This document shows positions 12,005 through 22,044 of a DNA stretch of 64,000 nucleotides, in pieces. The notes below the pieces were generated by a model, which saw nothing but the letters and a program-made list of their open reading frames with translations, made no database searches and was not told where the DNA came from. This DNA comes from Limonium bicolor. Its lineage: Eukaryota > Streptophyta > Magnoliopsida > Caryophyllales > Plumbaginaceae. Location of the stretch: assembly GCA_023374045.1 (NCBI GenBank), contig CM041776.1, positions 123,967,733 through 124,031,732 on the forward strand, written 5' to 3'. Positions within the stretch are counted from its first letter, which is position 1, and each line of letters starts with the position of its first letter. The position numbers were made by a program, and so were the translations under genes.

Positions 12005-13095
12005 TAATGTGTAGATGCAAGAATGTTGATGATGCTCGGATGCTTCTGGGGACCGAAACCCGTGCCAATGCTCCTGGCTGGACCCAATGTGGACTTATTG
12101 CCATCGCCCCCCAAGCCGGTGTGCAGGGATAACTCCTGGTAAAAACCTTGGGGACTTATTGCCTTTGCCCACCATTCGTTGATCCCGAAAATAAGTTGAC
12201 ATCGCAAAAGGAGGATTTATTGCCATCACCTCGCCAACTTTTCTGTCGCCAGGTCTTGTGACGCGCCTGGATAATGCAGATGGATGATATGAAGATGATG
12301 CAAATGAAAGTGATGCAAATGTAGATGAAAATGCAAATGAAAGTGATGCAAATGTAGATGATGAAAATGATGCAAATGAAAGTGATGAAAATGATATGGA
12401 TATGAAAATGACGTTCGGATGCTTCTGGGGACCGAAACCCGTTCCAATGCTCCTTGTTGGTATACTATGGGGACTTATTGCCTCTGCCCACCAACTGGGG
12501 TGCGGGATAACTTCTAGATTACCAAGGGGACTTATTGCCACTGCCCACTAGTTGTTTCTCCCAAGAAGTTGACATGAAGATGGGGACTTATTGCCTCTGC
12601 CCCGCCGCCAACTTAGATCACGCTCTGTCTCGTACTTGTCTCGCACTGAAGATGATACTAGGTCTCGTACTGGTCCTCGCACTGGATGATGACACTCGGT
12701 CTCGCACTGATGAAGGTGATGGGTCTCGCACTGATGAAGATGCATGGTCTCGCACTGAAGAAGATGCATGGTCTCGCACTGAAGTCCCATACTGGAAGAT
12801 GAAAAAGCTGGATCTCGCATTGATTCTGGGTCTCGAACTAAAATAAGTTAGGACGATAATGGTCTCGTGCAAATGATAAAAACTGATCACTGGAGTGCCA
12901 AACATGGCAATGATGATAAGATGTATGCAATCAAAAATATTGAAAGATACTCGTTCAAAACAGGAATTTGTTAGAAAAGGTGCCAAACATGGCAATGTTG
13001 AGGTGTTATGTAGAATGCAACTAGAGTGTTTGTTGGAAGCTTGCCCAAAACAAGGAACTGTTGAAAGTTGTGCCAAACATGGCAATGCTTGAGAA
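12005..13095. repeat. Compound tandem-repeat region inside nested Tat-type element
   Basis: Four repeat types follow one another. The phrase GATGCTTCTGGGGACCGAAA occurs at about 12038 and 12417, each followed by GGACTTATTGCC repeats. GATGCAAATGAAAGTGATG units fill 12290-12405. GGTCTCGCACTGATGAAGAT units fill about 12615-12840. GTGCCAAACATGGCAATG occurs three times at 12896-13087. Open frames here on either strand arise from the repeats and show no protein family. Confidence 0.8.
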
Positions 13096-15095
13096 AGACT
13101 CTGCTGAAAAAGGAAAGTGAAATTATCATTTCCTGACCATAGATTTCGGACTTGTAATTTATCTCCTAGGAGATGAACATGCCATCGGTGGGGTATGGTG
13201 TATGATGTAAAGGTAAGGGCTTATGAGGGCTTGTGTAGTGGTTTGGGCTTGTGTGTGTACGGTGTGAAAGTAAGGGCTTATGTGGGCCTGAGGTGTTTGA
13301 CGTGGAGGTAAGGGCTTTCGTGGGCCTGTGTAGGAATGGTGGTGGTGATGTTTGAGCTCTGGGTTCCAATCGGTGTTGTCATAGCAATTGTTGGAACCAA
13401 CAATTGCCCCCAGTATCTTCCCTTAAGACAATCTGAGCTAATCATCGGAACGATCGATTGCCCCCAGTATTTTCTTTTATTAAATGTGCGAACGAGTCTC
13501 GTACTCACAGGGTCAAGGCTTATGTTTTAATGTGGTGCTTCCTAACCTACACTCGGCGTGTTTGGTGTTTGCACTCGTTCCTCAACTATGGTCACAACTT
13601 CTAAACCATTGAATTCGATATTTGATGAATTTACGCATTTGATCTGTTACTTTCACGTGATTGGACACACAACTATCAAGTCGGAAGTCTTTAAAGCTTA
13701 TAATGTGGCCATGGGGTGTGATGAAAGACAACGGGACCATGGAGGGATGTTTGAGGTATGTGGAGCTTAAATGGGTGACCAAAGCTGCAACTTGCGTTTT
13801 CTCCCAAAATTATCTTCCTTGTCTTTGAAGTAATTTGGCTGCTTCGTGTTGACGTTGTTTTTGAGCTTCTGGACTTGGACTTTTGAAGCTTTCCTATACA
13901 CCATTTCTCTTTTCGTCATCTGGATCTCTTCGAGGCACTTCGGGTTTGCCTTTTCGTTTTATCCTTTCTTGACTCTGCCTTCGGGGTTCTTGTGTTTCCC
14001 GGTTTTGGGCTTCGAGAGTTGTTTTGATGTGAGCTCTTTGGATCCTGTGTCACTCTGGGACCATTTGCGGATCACTTTGTCATGCTGATAGCGGCATCGC
14101 TTCTTTGGACTGATGAGAATGTTATCTGAGAGTCGGGTTCCTCGCTGCCTTTGGTCACCGGGTCGGACATTCATCATTGGCGGGGTTATTTTGTGGAGCT
14201 CATAATATCAAAAGGGATATATGAAAGGCTCAGCGGGGGTGCCTAGGGTTTAATGACAGGGTTTACAAGCTTTTGGCTATGTGGTGTTGTACCTAGGTGC
14301 TTCGTCATTCCTGATAGTTGTGTACCCGCTCTTTGTTACTTTTCGCAGGTCTAAGAGTAAATTTACAAATTATCTCCTTCGGTCGGAGTTATGCCATTTA
14401 CCTTTTCCTTTGTATGTGGTCTCACCGGAGTCGTGTAAAGATGACACGCTCGTTCACTCATGGTTTTCCCAATTAAGACACTCTCGTGAGATTTTCACTT
14501 GGAAACTCGTTTGCACATTTAAACAAAAGATAAAAGACGACGAACTTAAACTTAGATTGCCCCCAGTATTGACCTGGGGTTTATGACAACACTTAAACAG
14601 ATGTGAATTTTGGAATGCCTTGTGGATATTTTGGAATGGACTGTGGGACTTAGAAGGGCATGTTCAAAATTTCGGAAACAAAATACAAGTCGTTGCATGC
14701 CATTGTCGGGAAATAATTATTTCATGAACCATTTTCTCAAAAGAAACTTGTGTGAAACAAAATCTTTTTTTTGTTACCCCTTTAGACTCGAAAAAGTCAT
14801 CCATTTGTGAACATGAGGAAGAAGATGAAAAATCGATACTTCTTATTGGTGGTTTGAAAACGATCATTCTTTGAAAACTTGAAAGATGAATGTTTTAACA
14901 AGTTATGCAGTAGAATGCATGGGAACCCTAAACTTTCCATTGAATTCGAGCTCTGCTGAACTGTCTGATGTCGGCATGCTGAAGACCCGAGCTCTTGACT
15001 GCCAGGATGTCGCTAAGATGACCGTGACTGTCCTCTTCTTGGACTCTGTGTGGGCTCCGTGAAGAGTCTGAACTAGGAACGCCTATAAGTTGCGC
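13096..15095. other. Non-coding interior of nested Tat-type element
   Basis: No gene is recognisable. Three copies of a polypurine-tract-like motif occur on the minus strand as TACTGGGGGCAA, near 13404, 13460 and 14558. The segment 14068-14580 is homologous to 27550-28080 and, inverted, to 49357-49722, so it is a family-wide internal region rather than a unique insertion. Confidence 0.55.
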
Positions 15096-15545
15096 ACGAG
15101 GCACTTGGGCCTGAATGTGAGGTACATGGCTTGAAACGGTTTCACGAATGTGTATTGGCACTCAGGCCTGGATGACTTCATGGATGTGGATAGGCACTCG
15201 GGCCTGGATGAATTGAAGGTGAGGCACACAGGCCATGATGATTCATAAGTGGGTTGGCACTTGGGCCGGAATGTGTTGTGAGATTGTGGCACTTTGGCCA
15301 GATTGTTGTGAAGATGTGCCGCTTGGGCCGGAATGTTGGGAAGATGTGGCGCTTGGGCCAGAGTGTTTGAAAGTACGGTGCTTGGGCCAAAGAGTGTTTG
15401 AGGACGTGGCGCTTGGGCCGGAATGTGTTTGAGAATGTGGCGCTTGGGCCGAAATGATTAGGGATTGTGGCGCTTGGGCCGGAAAGTGTTTGGGCTAGAA
15501 GTAAGACATATGGGCCTGAGGGACTTCTAGACTAGAATGGATGTG
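15096..15545. repeat. Tandem array of GGCGCTTGGGCCGGAATGTG-type units
   Basis: About ten degenerate units of roughly 35-45 bp share TTGGGCC(G/A)GAATG with a spacer like TGTTTGAGAATGTGGC. A poorer version is at 29330-29560 in the neighbouring family member. Confidence 0.8.
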
Positions 15546-16644
15546 TGGGCCTGAAGGCCCTTAATCTGGAAGTGATACATACAAGCTGAAGGAAGCCATA
15601 TGAACTATGAATGGGCCACTGGGCTGAGAGAGAAACTTTGAAGTCTAAGACTTGTTTGATGTCCCTGCTGGGCCTTGAGGCCAGAAACTAGAATGAATGA
15701 GTTATGAAAAATTATCTTGAATTCGAGTGAGTTGAAACCTAAACAAATGGTTTTGAGTGGGCCTAAAAGGTATGACACCTAGATCTAGGGCTTTGGGCCA
15801 GGGCCCAAACAAAAAGTTCACCTAGACTAGAATGGGCCTTGGGCCGAAATGGAAAAACCTGATTGATTTTCATGTCTTATGGACTGCTTTAGGTAGATTG
15901 GCTTTTCATAGGCCTAGAACTAAATTGATAATTCAAATTAGGCTGAAAGAGAAATCACCTAAATCTAAACTTTTGGGCTGAAGCCCGAGCAAATAACTCA
16001 CACATTCTAATCAAGCAAGGCCTTTGGGCCGCAAACAATAAAGCCGCGATATCGGGTTGGGCTGAGTTGATGTAGGAAAAGTTCCTATCAATCTCTAGGT
16101 TGGGTAATGGGCCGATCATACAAGCAAACAAGGCCCACACAAATTCAACATGTCCTCACTTGGCGTTTAAATCAAACTGGGTATGGATCGATCCGGAGAG
16201 GTGCTTGGGGCATGGGCCCAGGTCACCTCAAAGGAATAGGGCTTGCACGCTATTCTCTTTGGGCTTCCCCACTTTTTTACATCACCTGAAGGTGTGCGTC
16301 TGCGGCCGGGTCTTTGACTGACCAAACAATGGGCTAGGTAAGGACACTGCCAGGAAAACGCTTGGGGCTAAGGCCCAGGTATTAAGGGGATGTGGTTAGA
16401 TGACATCCTCCTCTTTTCCCCCGCTTATTCACATCACCTAAAAGGTGTGAGTCCCTGACAGGGGACCCTCAAACGGTTCCCGGGATGAAATCAGTCCAGG
16501 TGGACCCTCGCTCTCATATGATGCAGGGGTGCAAAAATTTAAAGTGCGCACGAAAGTAAACAAACAGAGTAATAAAGCCATAAATAAACATTTTCGAGTT
16601 AAGCCCTCTTTCTTAAAAATAAACAAGTTAAAATTAAGAAGTAT
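15546..16644 (-). other. 5' leader region of nested Tat-type element
   Basis: No gene is visible. The part from about 16170 to 16644 is conserved with 29990-30470 and, in the opposite orientation, with 45383-45850. It includes the paired phrases ACATCACCT-AAGGTGTG and a polypyrimidine CCTCCTCTTTTCCCCCGC. Its place between PBS and gag position marks it as the transcribed leader. Confidence 0.6.
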
Positions 16645-16663
16645 GTCCCCAGCGGAGTCGCCA
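16645..16663 (-). other. Primer-binding site, tRNA-Arg type
   Basis: The minus strand reads TGGCGACTCCGCTGGGGAC starting three bases inside the 5' LTR. It matches, with one difference, the reverse complement of the 3' end of plant tRNA-Arg(ACG), the Ogre/Tat primer. Confidence 0.85.
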
Positions 16664-16666
16664 GTC

Positions 16667-18456
16667 TGTGAGCCTCGATTTTAAACCCTATCCTATGTGG
16701 ATTAAGTTGATTGGGATCTAGTCGGGTTTTAGGTCCACTTATAACCTAAGATTAATAACTATGTCATATAACAATAATTATTAAAACCTAAGCTAGCTCA
16801 CTGGAACCTATTATGAGTCGCCACCTAATTTTGACCTAGATTAAATTAGGAAAGGAGAGTTCGGGTTCGGGGGCTTGATATTCGACTTAATTAGGGTTCA
16901 ATTACTTTCATTACCCTTCCTAGGTCGTTTTTCCTCTACTTGGTTTATTTACGGCTTATTACGAGTCGTTTTAACCTAAGTGCGCGAGCTTCTGTTTTTT
17001 TTGTGTTTTTTAGCATTTTTTGATGGAAAACTAAAGTGGAAATTTAAATTACCTAAACTAGGGTTTCGGGGGCAGAATTAGGTCAGATTTTGTTTCCGTC
17101 CGTGGCCACGGACCTAATGTCCGAGACCACGGACCCTAGTTAACCTATATGAAAATAAAAGTCGAATTAAACAAAAACAGAAAGTTGTAAAGTCCGGGGC
17201 CACGGACAGGCCGTCCGTGGGCCCGGACATTATTAAAAAACCTAAATTTTAAAAATTTAAAAAATCTCGCCGCCGTCCGTGGGCGTCCGGTCTTACGGAC
17301 AGGGAGTCTGGACCCCGGACATGACGTCCGTGGGTGCGGACCACCCTCGGACGGCGGCGTTAAGGCTGTTCCCGAAGGTGTTTTTGGCTTAAATTTTATG
17401 GGTGTGTAGCCTGAAAGATGTACAATGCGTTAGTGATCGAAAGTTCTCAATTTGAATTCGAATTATGCACGAAACTTGGTAAACAAGTTATTGGACAGAA
17501 GCTTGAATAAACAGCAATACAGAAGCGTACGAAGGTTAGTTTGAGCCCAAATTTTGAGGCAAGACAGATAACACCGTGGAGAATTAGGGAAGTGGAGTTT
17601 CTACCTGTTTTACCTTCGGATTCACAATGTTTCTTCACACGGGATTCATCGAGTGCTCCGTTGATGGCAGACCCGAGAGGATTTCGACCCAAGCTCCTGG
17701 TTGTTGGTTGTTCTTGCTGTTCTTCACGTTTTGGTGGTGTTTTTGTGGGGTTTTGATGACTATTGATGCTTTGGGGATTGGAAAACGTGTTTAGATGGTG
17801 ATTTCGGGGGATTTTCGGTATGATTTGGGTGGCCGGGTGTTGGAAAACGTGAGAGAGAGTGAGGAGGCTGTGTTTTCTGATTCTCTAGGGTTCTTGAGCA
17901 TATGAGGTTCTGATTTTATCCAAAAACCTATCCCCTTATATAGACTTTCTTAAAGATAAAGAAAATCTAGTAAAAGTAAGATTTTTCGATATTTTAGTTA
18001 AGTGACTTCCCAAAGGAATTTTGCTGTGAAATTTTAACCACATGTCAAGGATGGATATTATGAAATTTCTGAGGTGGAACCGAATTTTTTGAATATTGGA
18101 ATATTTTTAAATTGAATTTCTCGTCAGATTCAGTCAGAAATTGCTATAAAATTATTGGAAATTCGAAAAATCAAAATTCCAACGCCATTATGCTTAAAAT
18201 GTCATCCTCTATCATGGGTTAAAATATCAAAGCGTTTCAAGCTGATTTGGGCATCCTTTGGAGGAGAGAGAAAGCTTACAAGAGGTCTTAGGAGCCTTTA
18301 AAGATTACCGAAACGCCCCTGAAAGTGACGAAGCTGCTCCCCATGCCATGGAACGTGCCGATCGGGCCGGGATCCCTCACCGCTTGATTAAAATGCCTCT
18401 CACCACACCAGTACCACGTAGACCCTAACCAGGGGGTCAAAATTTTGGGTATAACA
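16667..18456 (-). repeat. 5' LTR of nested Tat-type element
   Basis: The partner of 9782-11575, with the same TGTGAGCC...TATAACA ends. A TATA-like CTATATAAGG is on the minus strand at about 17934-17944. The GC-rich palindrome block is at 17097-17345. Confidence 0.92.
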
Positions 18457-18461
18457 GACCG
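18457..18461. repeat. Target-site duplication of nested Tat-type element, right (GACCG)
   Basis: Second GACCG copy; the element A pol frame resumes straight after it. Confidence 0.93.
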
Positions 18462-19310
18462 CATTCAGCTCGCGGTAGTCAATACAAAGTCGGAGGCTAC
18501 CGTCCTTCTTCTTCTTCACGAAGAGGACCGGTGCTCCCCAGAGTGATACGCTCGGGTGTATGAACCCTTTGTCGAGTAGGTCTCGTAGCTGTTCTTTCAA
18601 CTCTATCATTTCTCCAGGTGCCATGCGGTACGGTGCCCTAGCAATGGGACCGATACCTGGCAAGAGGTCAATCTCAAACTCTACTGCTCTTCGAGGTGGC
18701 ATACCAGGCAGCTCCTTAGGGAATACGTCAGGGAATTCAGATACAATGGGTACTTCGGGGTTGAACTCTGGATCTCTCTCCAGGTCTTGTACATAACACA
18801 AATACACTTCATGGCCCTTTCTGAGCTCCCGGTACATAGCCATAGAGGAGATGAGTGTGGTCGAAGGCTCTCTCGGTCTCTGGCGGTAAGATATAGTAAC
18901 CCCAGAAGGACTCTTGAGCAGCAATCGATGCTCGGCGCAGAGGATTCGCCCCTTGTGCCACTCCAACTAGTTCATTCCGACAATTACATCGAATCCCAAC
19001 CCATTAAACTCGATGAAGGAGATGGGAAACGCTTCACCTTTGATTTGGATCATGGCTGATTTGTAGTACTTGGTACACTGTACTCGCTCCTTCGATGGGA
19101 GAGTAACCAAGAAGTTCGGTAGCTCATCCGCATCTAGTCCTAACCTCTTCACAAAAGATGGTGATACGAAGGTGTGAGAGGCGCCGGAGTTGAATAACAC
19201 TGAGCCTTCAATGCCGTTCGCTGGGAAGGTTCCCGTTAAGATGGTGCCACTTTTACCGGCTTGTGCTTCGGTGAGGATACTCAGGTTACCTTCGGTACCG
19301 AGTCCATAAC
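18462..19310 (-). pseudogene. Element A pro-pol, 5' part: protease and start of RT
   Basis: The exon opens at 19310 after a splice-acceptor-like AATAG|G that is in phase with the upstream gag donor. Retropepsin follows at about 19090-19230; its catalytic loop reads NSGASHTF instead of the usual DSGA, as in element B. A stop at 18967-18969 ends the first frame (WN*LEWHKG). The next frame has the protease tail, the linker with [16 protein letters not shown] and the RT start ([20 protein letters not shown], then [10 protein letters not shown]). It ends at the insertion point of the Tat-type element; the gene continues at 9776. Confidence 0.9.
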
Positions 19311-19451
19311 CTATTGGATTCACAATTTCATAAGTATTGATGGTGGACACAAGTGGAATTTAAATCAACACTGCTCTTTATTGATAAACCAACCATCATA
19401 CATACCGTGTCTCTAATACACGTTACTAGTACATTACATGATAATATGAAT
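19311..19451 (-). promoter_or_regulatory. AlkB 3' untranslated segment with AATAAA and protease splice acceptor
   Basis: Between the AlkB stop and the protease exon the minus strand has AATAAA at 19377-19382 in the context ATCAATAAAG, then a pyrimidine- and AT-rich run ending CCAATAG at 19311. Element B has the same order (57437-57613). The segment would serve as 3' UTR when the AlkB exon is used, or as intron when it is skipped. Confidence 0.6.
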
Positions 19452-20191
19452 TTAATACTTTCTAAAGGTAAGGTTCAGGCGTCCTGGTTTCATGTGTGTG
19501 GCATTGATTGTTGCCGGCGGTGCCGTATTCAACTTGATCTTGTTGATCCCGTGATACAGCATCCTAGAGTTTCCACCCATGATTAGGACATCTCCTGATC
19601 TCAATACTAGTTTGTGTGCGAGGTCCACACGCTTCTGCTCGCTATACATAAATACGGCGTCATCACCAATGGACCAAGACACTACGGGCACCCCTTGTTC
19701 AAGAGATTCTGCTGTCTCGTCCTTGTCTTGGTGTAACCCAAGTCGTCCTTCTTTCTCTTAGAAGTTGATGATACAAAGGTCCGCTTCAAGTGTGGGGATC
19801 GGATCATATTCACATTGTTATGCAAGTTCTACTGCTTATGTGACAAGCGTCTGAAATTTTGGGGGTATTGTCGGTGGCATCGCTCCGTCTTGTGTTCGTG
19901 TCTCTTGGTATGTCTTGGTATAAGGATTCCGGTCCTTTCCCAAGCACATCATCTCCAGCTTCATCTTCGCTCCACCGGGGTATTCGGGTGTATAAAATCC
20001 TCCTGAACCCGCTCCTAGTTCGTTGCATCGTCGGATAATTTCAATTTGTGCTTCGGGTGTCAGGTATTCCTTTAATAAAATCATACCTGGTCAGATGACC
20101 TAACACTGCTCGTTGGTGTAGTAGTGATTGGTGATGTCGGTCTCTTCTTGGTTTGGGTTTAAAGGTATCGGGTAGCAGATATTAAAACTGC
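19452..20191 (-). pseudogene. AlkB-type Fe(II)/2-oxoglutarate dioxygenase exon of element A
   Basis: A continuous 740-nt frame encodes an AlkB-family oxygenase of about 246 residues, closest to plant ALKBH1-like proteins as far as I can recall. Seen: N-terminal PGMILLKEYLTPEAQ; substrate-loop region LGAGSGGFYTPEYPGGAKMK; iron-binding HQD at 19725-19733 (exon residues 154-156); SIGDDAVFMY; distal iron ligand in MLYHGI (H codon 19551-19553, residue 214); and the 2-oxoglutarate signature RLNLTFR at 19461-19481 (residues 238-244). All catalytic residues are present. In-frame stops occur in the linker before PGMILL, after FQTLVT, after AVELA and in IINF*EKEG, but there is no frameshift. The upstream acceptor at 20192 is in phase with gag exon 3. 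AlkB enzymes remove methyl groups from RNA or DNA; the substrate here is unknown. Confidence 0.93.
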
Positions 20192-20345
20192 CTATTGTTA
20201 TAAATTTCATCTACGGTGAGTACTAGTCTCAACTACTTCATTTCAAGCTCAATACATACTTCAATTCATTCACTCATGCATTCATTCAAACAGTTACTCC
20301 AATACTTAGTCATGCTTCTTAAGGATTCAAGGTTTAGTTAATTAC
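20192..20345 (-). other. Predicted gag intron 3 of element A
   Basis: 154 bp bounded by G|GTAATTAACT at the right and AACAATAG|GC at the left (minus strand). Removal keeps phase 1, joining the gag zinc-knuckle exon to the AlkB exon. The corresponding intron in element B is 145 bp at 58354-58498. Confidence 0.75.
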
Positions 20346-21812
20346 CTAGGCCGGACTTAGAACCGGACCCGTCACGATCAATAACGTGCAAGACAGGCTG
20401 CCTCTGAGGTGCGCCCCTCTGAGGACCCCGGATCCCTGTCACTGTAGCGCCTGCTGGGCTGGTGCATCACCAGATGCAACCTCCTTGCCTTCCCTCTGCT
20501 TGAAGCTCTGGAAGTTCCCTTTGGGCTTGGCATTCTCTGGGCACATATTAGCTCTATGTCCCGGTTTCTGATAGTTGTAGCACCTGATTTCTCTCCCATG
20601 GCAATCCATGCCGTGATGGTCTTGGTTGCACTTTCTTCACACGTAGGTGCGGCCGTCAGAGTAGTTCTTGGTGAAACCGGAGCCAAAACCTAAGGCTTAG
20701 AGTGTTAGCACATTTGTGCGGAAATACTAGCTATGTTACTTATACAAATTCAAATTTAGATTAGAAGTTTACCCTTAGGTGGGTGTGATCTCAGCGGCTT
20801 CGCACCCACCAGTGCAGAAGAACCAAGCTGAAGAAGCTCAACTGGTTTGCCTTTCTCATGGGCACTACTTTCACTAGGGGAGTTCTTGTGGGTTTGCTGG
20901 AAGAACTTCCCCTTCTTCTTTTTCCAGCTCTTGCCCTGGTTCTGCTCTTCAGCACTCGTGTTCTTGCTGTTGGCCTTGCGCTTAAGCGCGGTTTCTTTAT
21001 CCCTCAATTGGCAAGTGATCTCAATGCGAGATGCCACGTGATAACACTCCTGAAGTTTCAGGTATTAGCCGGGATTCTTATTTAGAAAGATAAGGGTAAA
21101 GTATTTAAGGAATTACAATGGTACTAAGGGTTCAACCGATATTTACCTGAAAGGAGGTAAATCTGGTGTAGCCCATGCCGTACCGAAGGCGATGGCTCAG
21201 ACCACCATAGAAGCGATCGACCAACACCTAGCCGGTGTACCCAAGGTCGGGTAATAGACGTAGAAGGGAGGTGAAGGTGCGGTAGTACTCATCGACATAC
21301 ATCTTCTCTGTCATCTTCAAAGCATCAAGCTCTATCCTTTTCCTTGTCTTGACGTGTTTAGGTTAGTATTTGGATCAGAGGAGGGTTGTGATGGATTCCC
21401 AGTCGAAGGTGGGGTCATCGGCATGCTCATTCTTGATTAATTTCCACCAATTCATGGTTGCATCCTTAAGATAGTGAGCCGCTACTCTAACTCAAACTCT
21501 AGCAGGAGCTTCGAGGGTTTCAATTGTCGTCTCCATCTCGGAGATGTAGGCTTCCAACTTAGCCGGATCACTCTCGCCTCAGAAACATGGAGGTCGGAGC
21601 TCCGCTACTGCTTTTACCAAGTTTGCTTCTCTGGGTGGAGGGGGAGGGATTGGTCCCGCTTGTGTTTGTTGGTTCTGCTGTGTTTGTTGCATGGTCGTGA
21701 TTATGCGAGGTAGCATCTGTGCTACCGTGGCGGCGACGATCTCTGCTATCGTCTGCGCGCCTGGCCCGTTAGAGGTCTCTCGTCTAGTTCAGCCTCGGCC
21801 TCTTCCTGACAT
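20346..21812 (-). pseudogene. Spliced gag of element A (three exons)
   Basis: Exon 1 (21812-21147, 222 codons) starts MSGRGRG and carries a decayed gag core. Exon 2 (21049-20773) is a basic linker starting ECYHVASRIE, with runs of K and QT. Exon 3 (20689-20346) holds zinc knuckles with decayed cysteines (CNQDHHGMDC, then GHRANMC). Intron 1 is 21050-21146 (CAG|GTAAAT...TTCAG|GAGTG) and intron 2 is 20690-20772, 83 bp (AAGG|GTAAAC...CTTAG|GT). Reading on into intron 1 gives a stop within a few codons, so full Gag needs splicing. Exon 3 is two bases longer than in element B, consistent with a frameshift. Gag would form the particle around the genomic RNA. Confidence 0.82.
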
Positions 21813-22011
21813 CTGAACATTTAGCATTTACATTAGGCTTGTAACATGTGACATGAGACCATTGGTCACGAATTTAAGCAAAGGTATCGTCCATAAGGAC
21901 GTTAAGGGTATCCGTTGTTAACAACGGTAATTCCTAGTTAGGTTTCTAAGTATCCGTCTTAAGACGGTTGAAATCCTAACTCGGTAATCCCTATGCTCGG
22001 TAATCAAGGTC

Positions 22012-22035
22012 ATCAGAGCATAGTTACGCTCTGAT
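22012..22035 (-). other. Hairpin overlapping the primer-binding site, element A
   Basis: ATCAGAGC, an 8-base loop, then GCTCTGAT: a perfect 8-bp stem whose one arm is most of the PBS. Element B has a 10-bp stem at the same place (60150-60173). Confidence 0.75.
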
Positions 22036-22039
22036 ACCA
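22028..22039 (-). other. Primer-binding site, initiator Met-tRNA
   Basis: The minus strand reads TGGTATCAGAGC, the standard complement of plant initiator tRNA-Met, five bases inside the 5' LTR. Confidence 0.93.
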
Positions 22040-22044
22040 CTTTT

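Larger units (their letters stand above)
9782..18456 (-). mobile_element. Nested non-autonomous LTR element with Tat/Ogre-type PBS
   Basis: Direct LTRs of 1,794 bp (9782-11575) and 1,790 bp (16667-18456) have TG...CA ends and a GACCG target duplication. The primer-binding site next to the right LTR matches the 3' end of tRNA-Arg(ACG), a primer known from Ogre/Tat elements, and places the element on the minus strand. The 5 kb interior holds tandem repeats and no recognisable gag, protease, RT or integrase, so it is a non-coding (LARD-like) derivative that must borrow proteins. The element at 43656 shares LTR ends, PBS and leader and carries gag-protease. Confidence 0.9.

Noticed and set aside
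12095..13085. Several open frames of 70-155 codons on the minus strand
   Set aside because: They are produced by simple tandem repeats (HLHHFHL-type and SSSVRD-type peptides) and have no domain or conservation.
16645..16663. Possible tRNA-Arg gene fragment
   Set aside because: Only the 3'-end complement is present, next to an LTR; it is a primer-binding site, not a tRNA gene.
19452..20191. AlkB segment as an unrelated host gene or processed pseudogene that happened to insert
   Set aside because: Two diverged elements have it at the same place, in the same orientation, with equal length and matching splice phases; a chance insertion would not recur so exactly.
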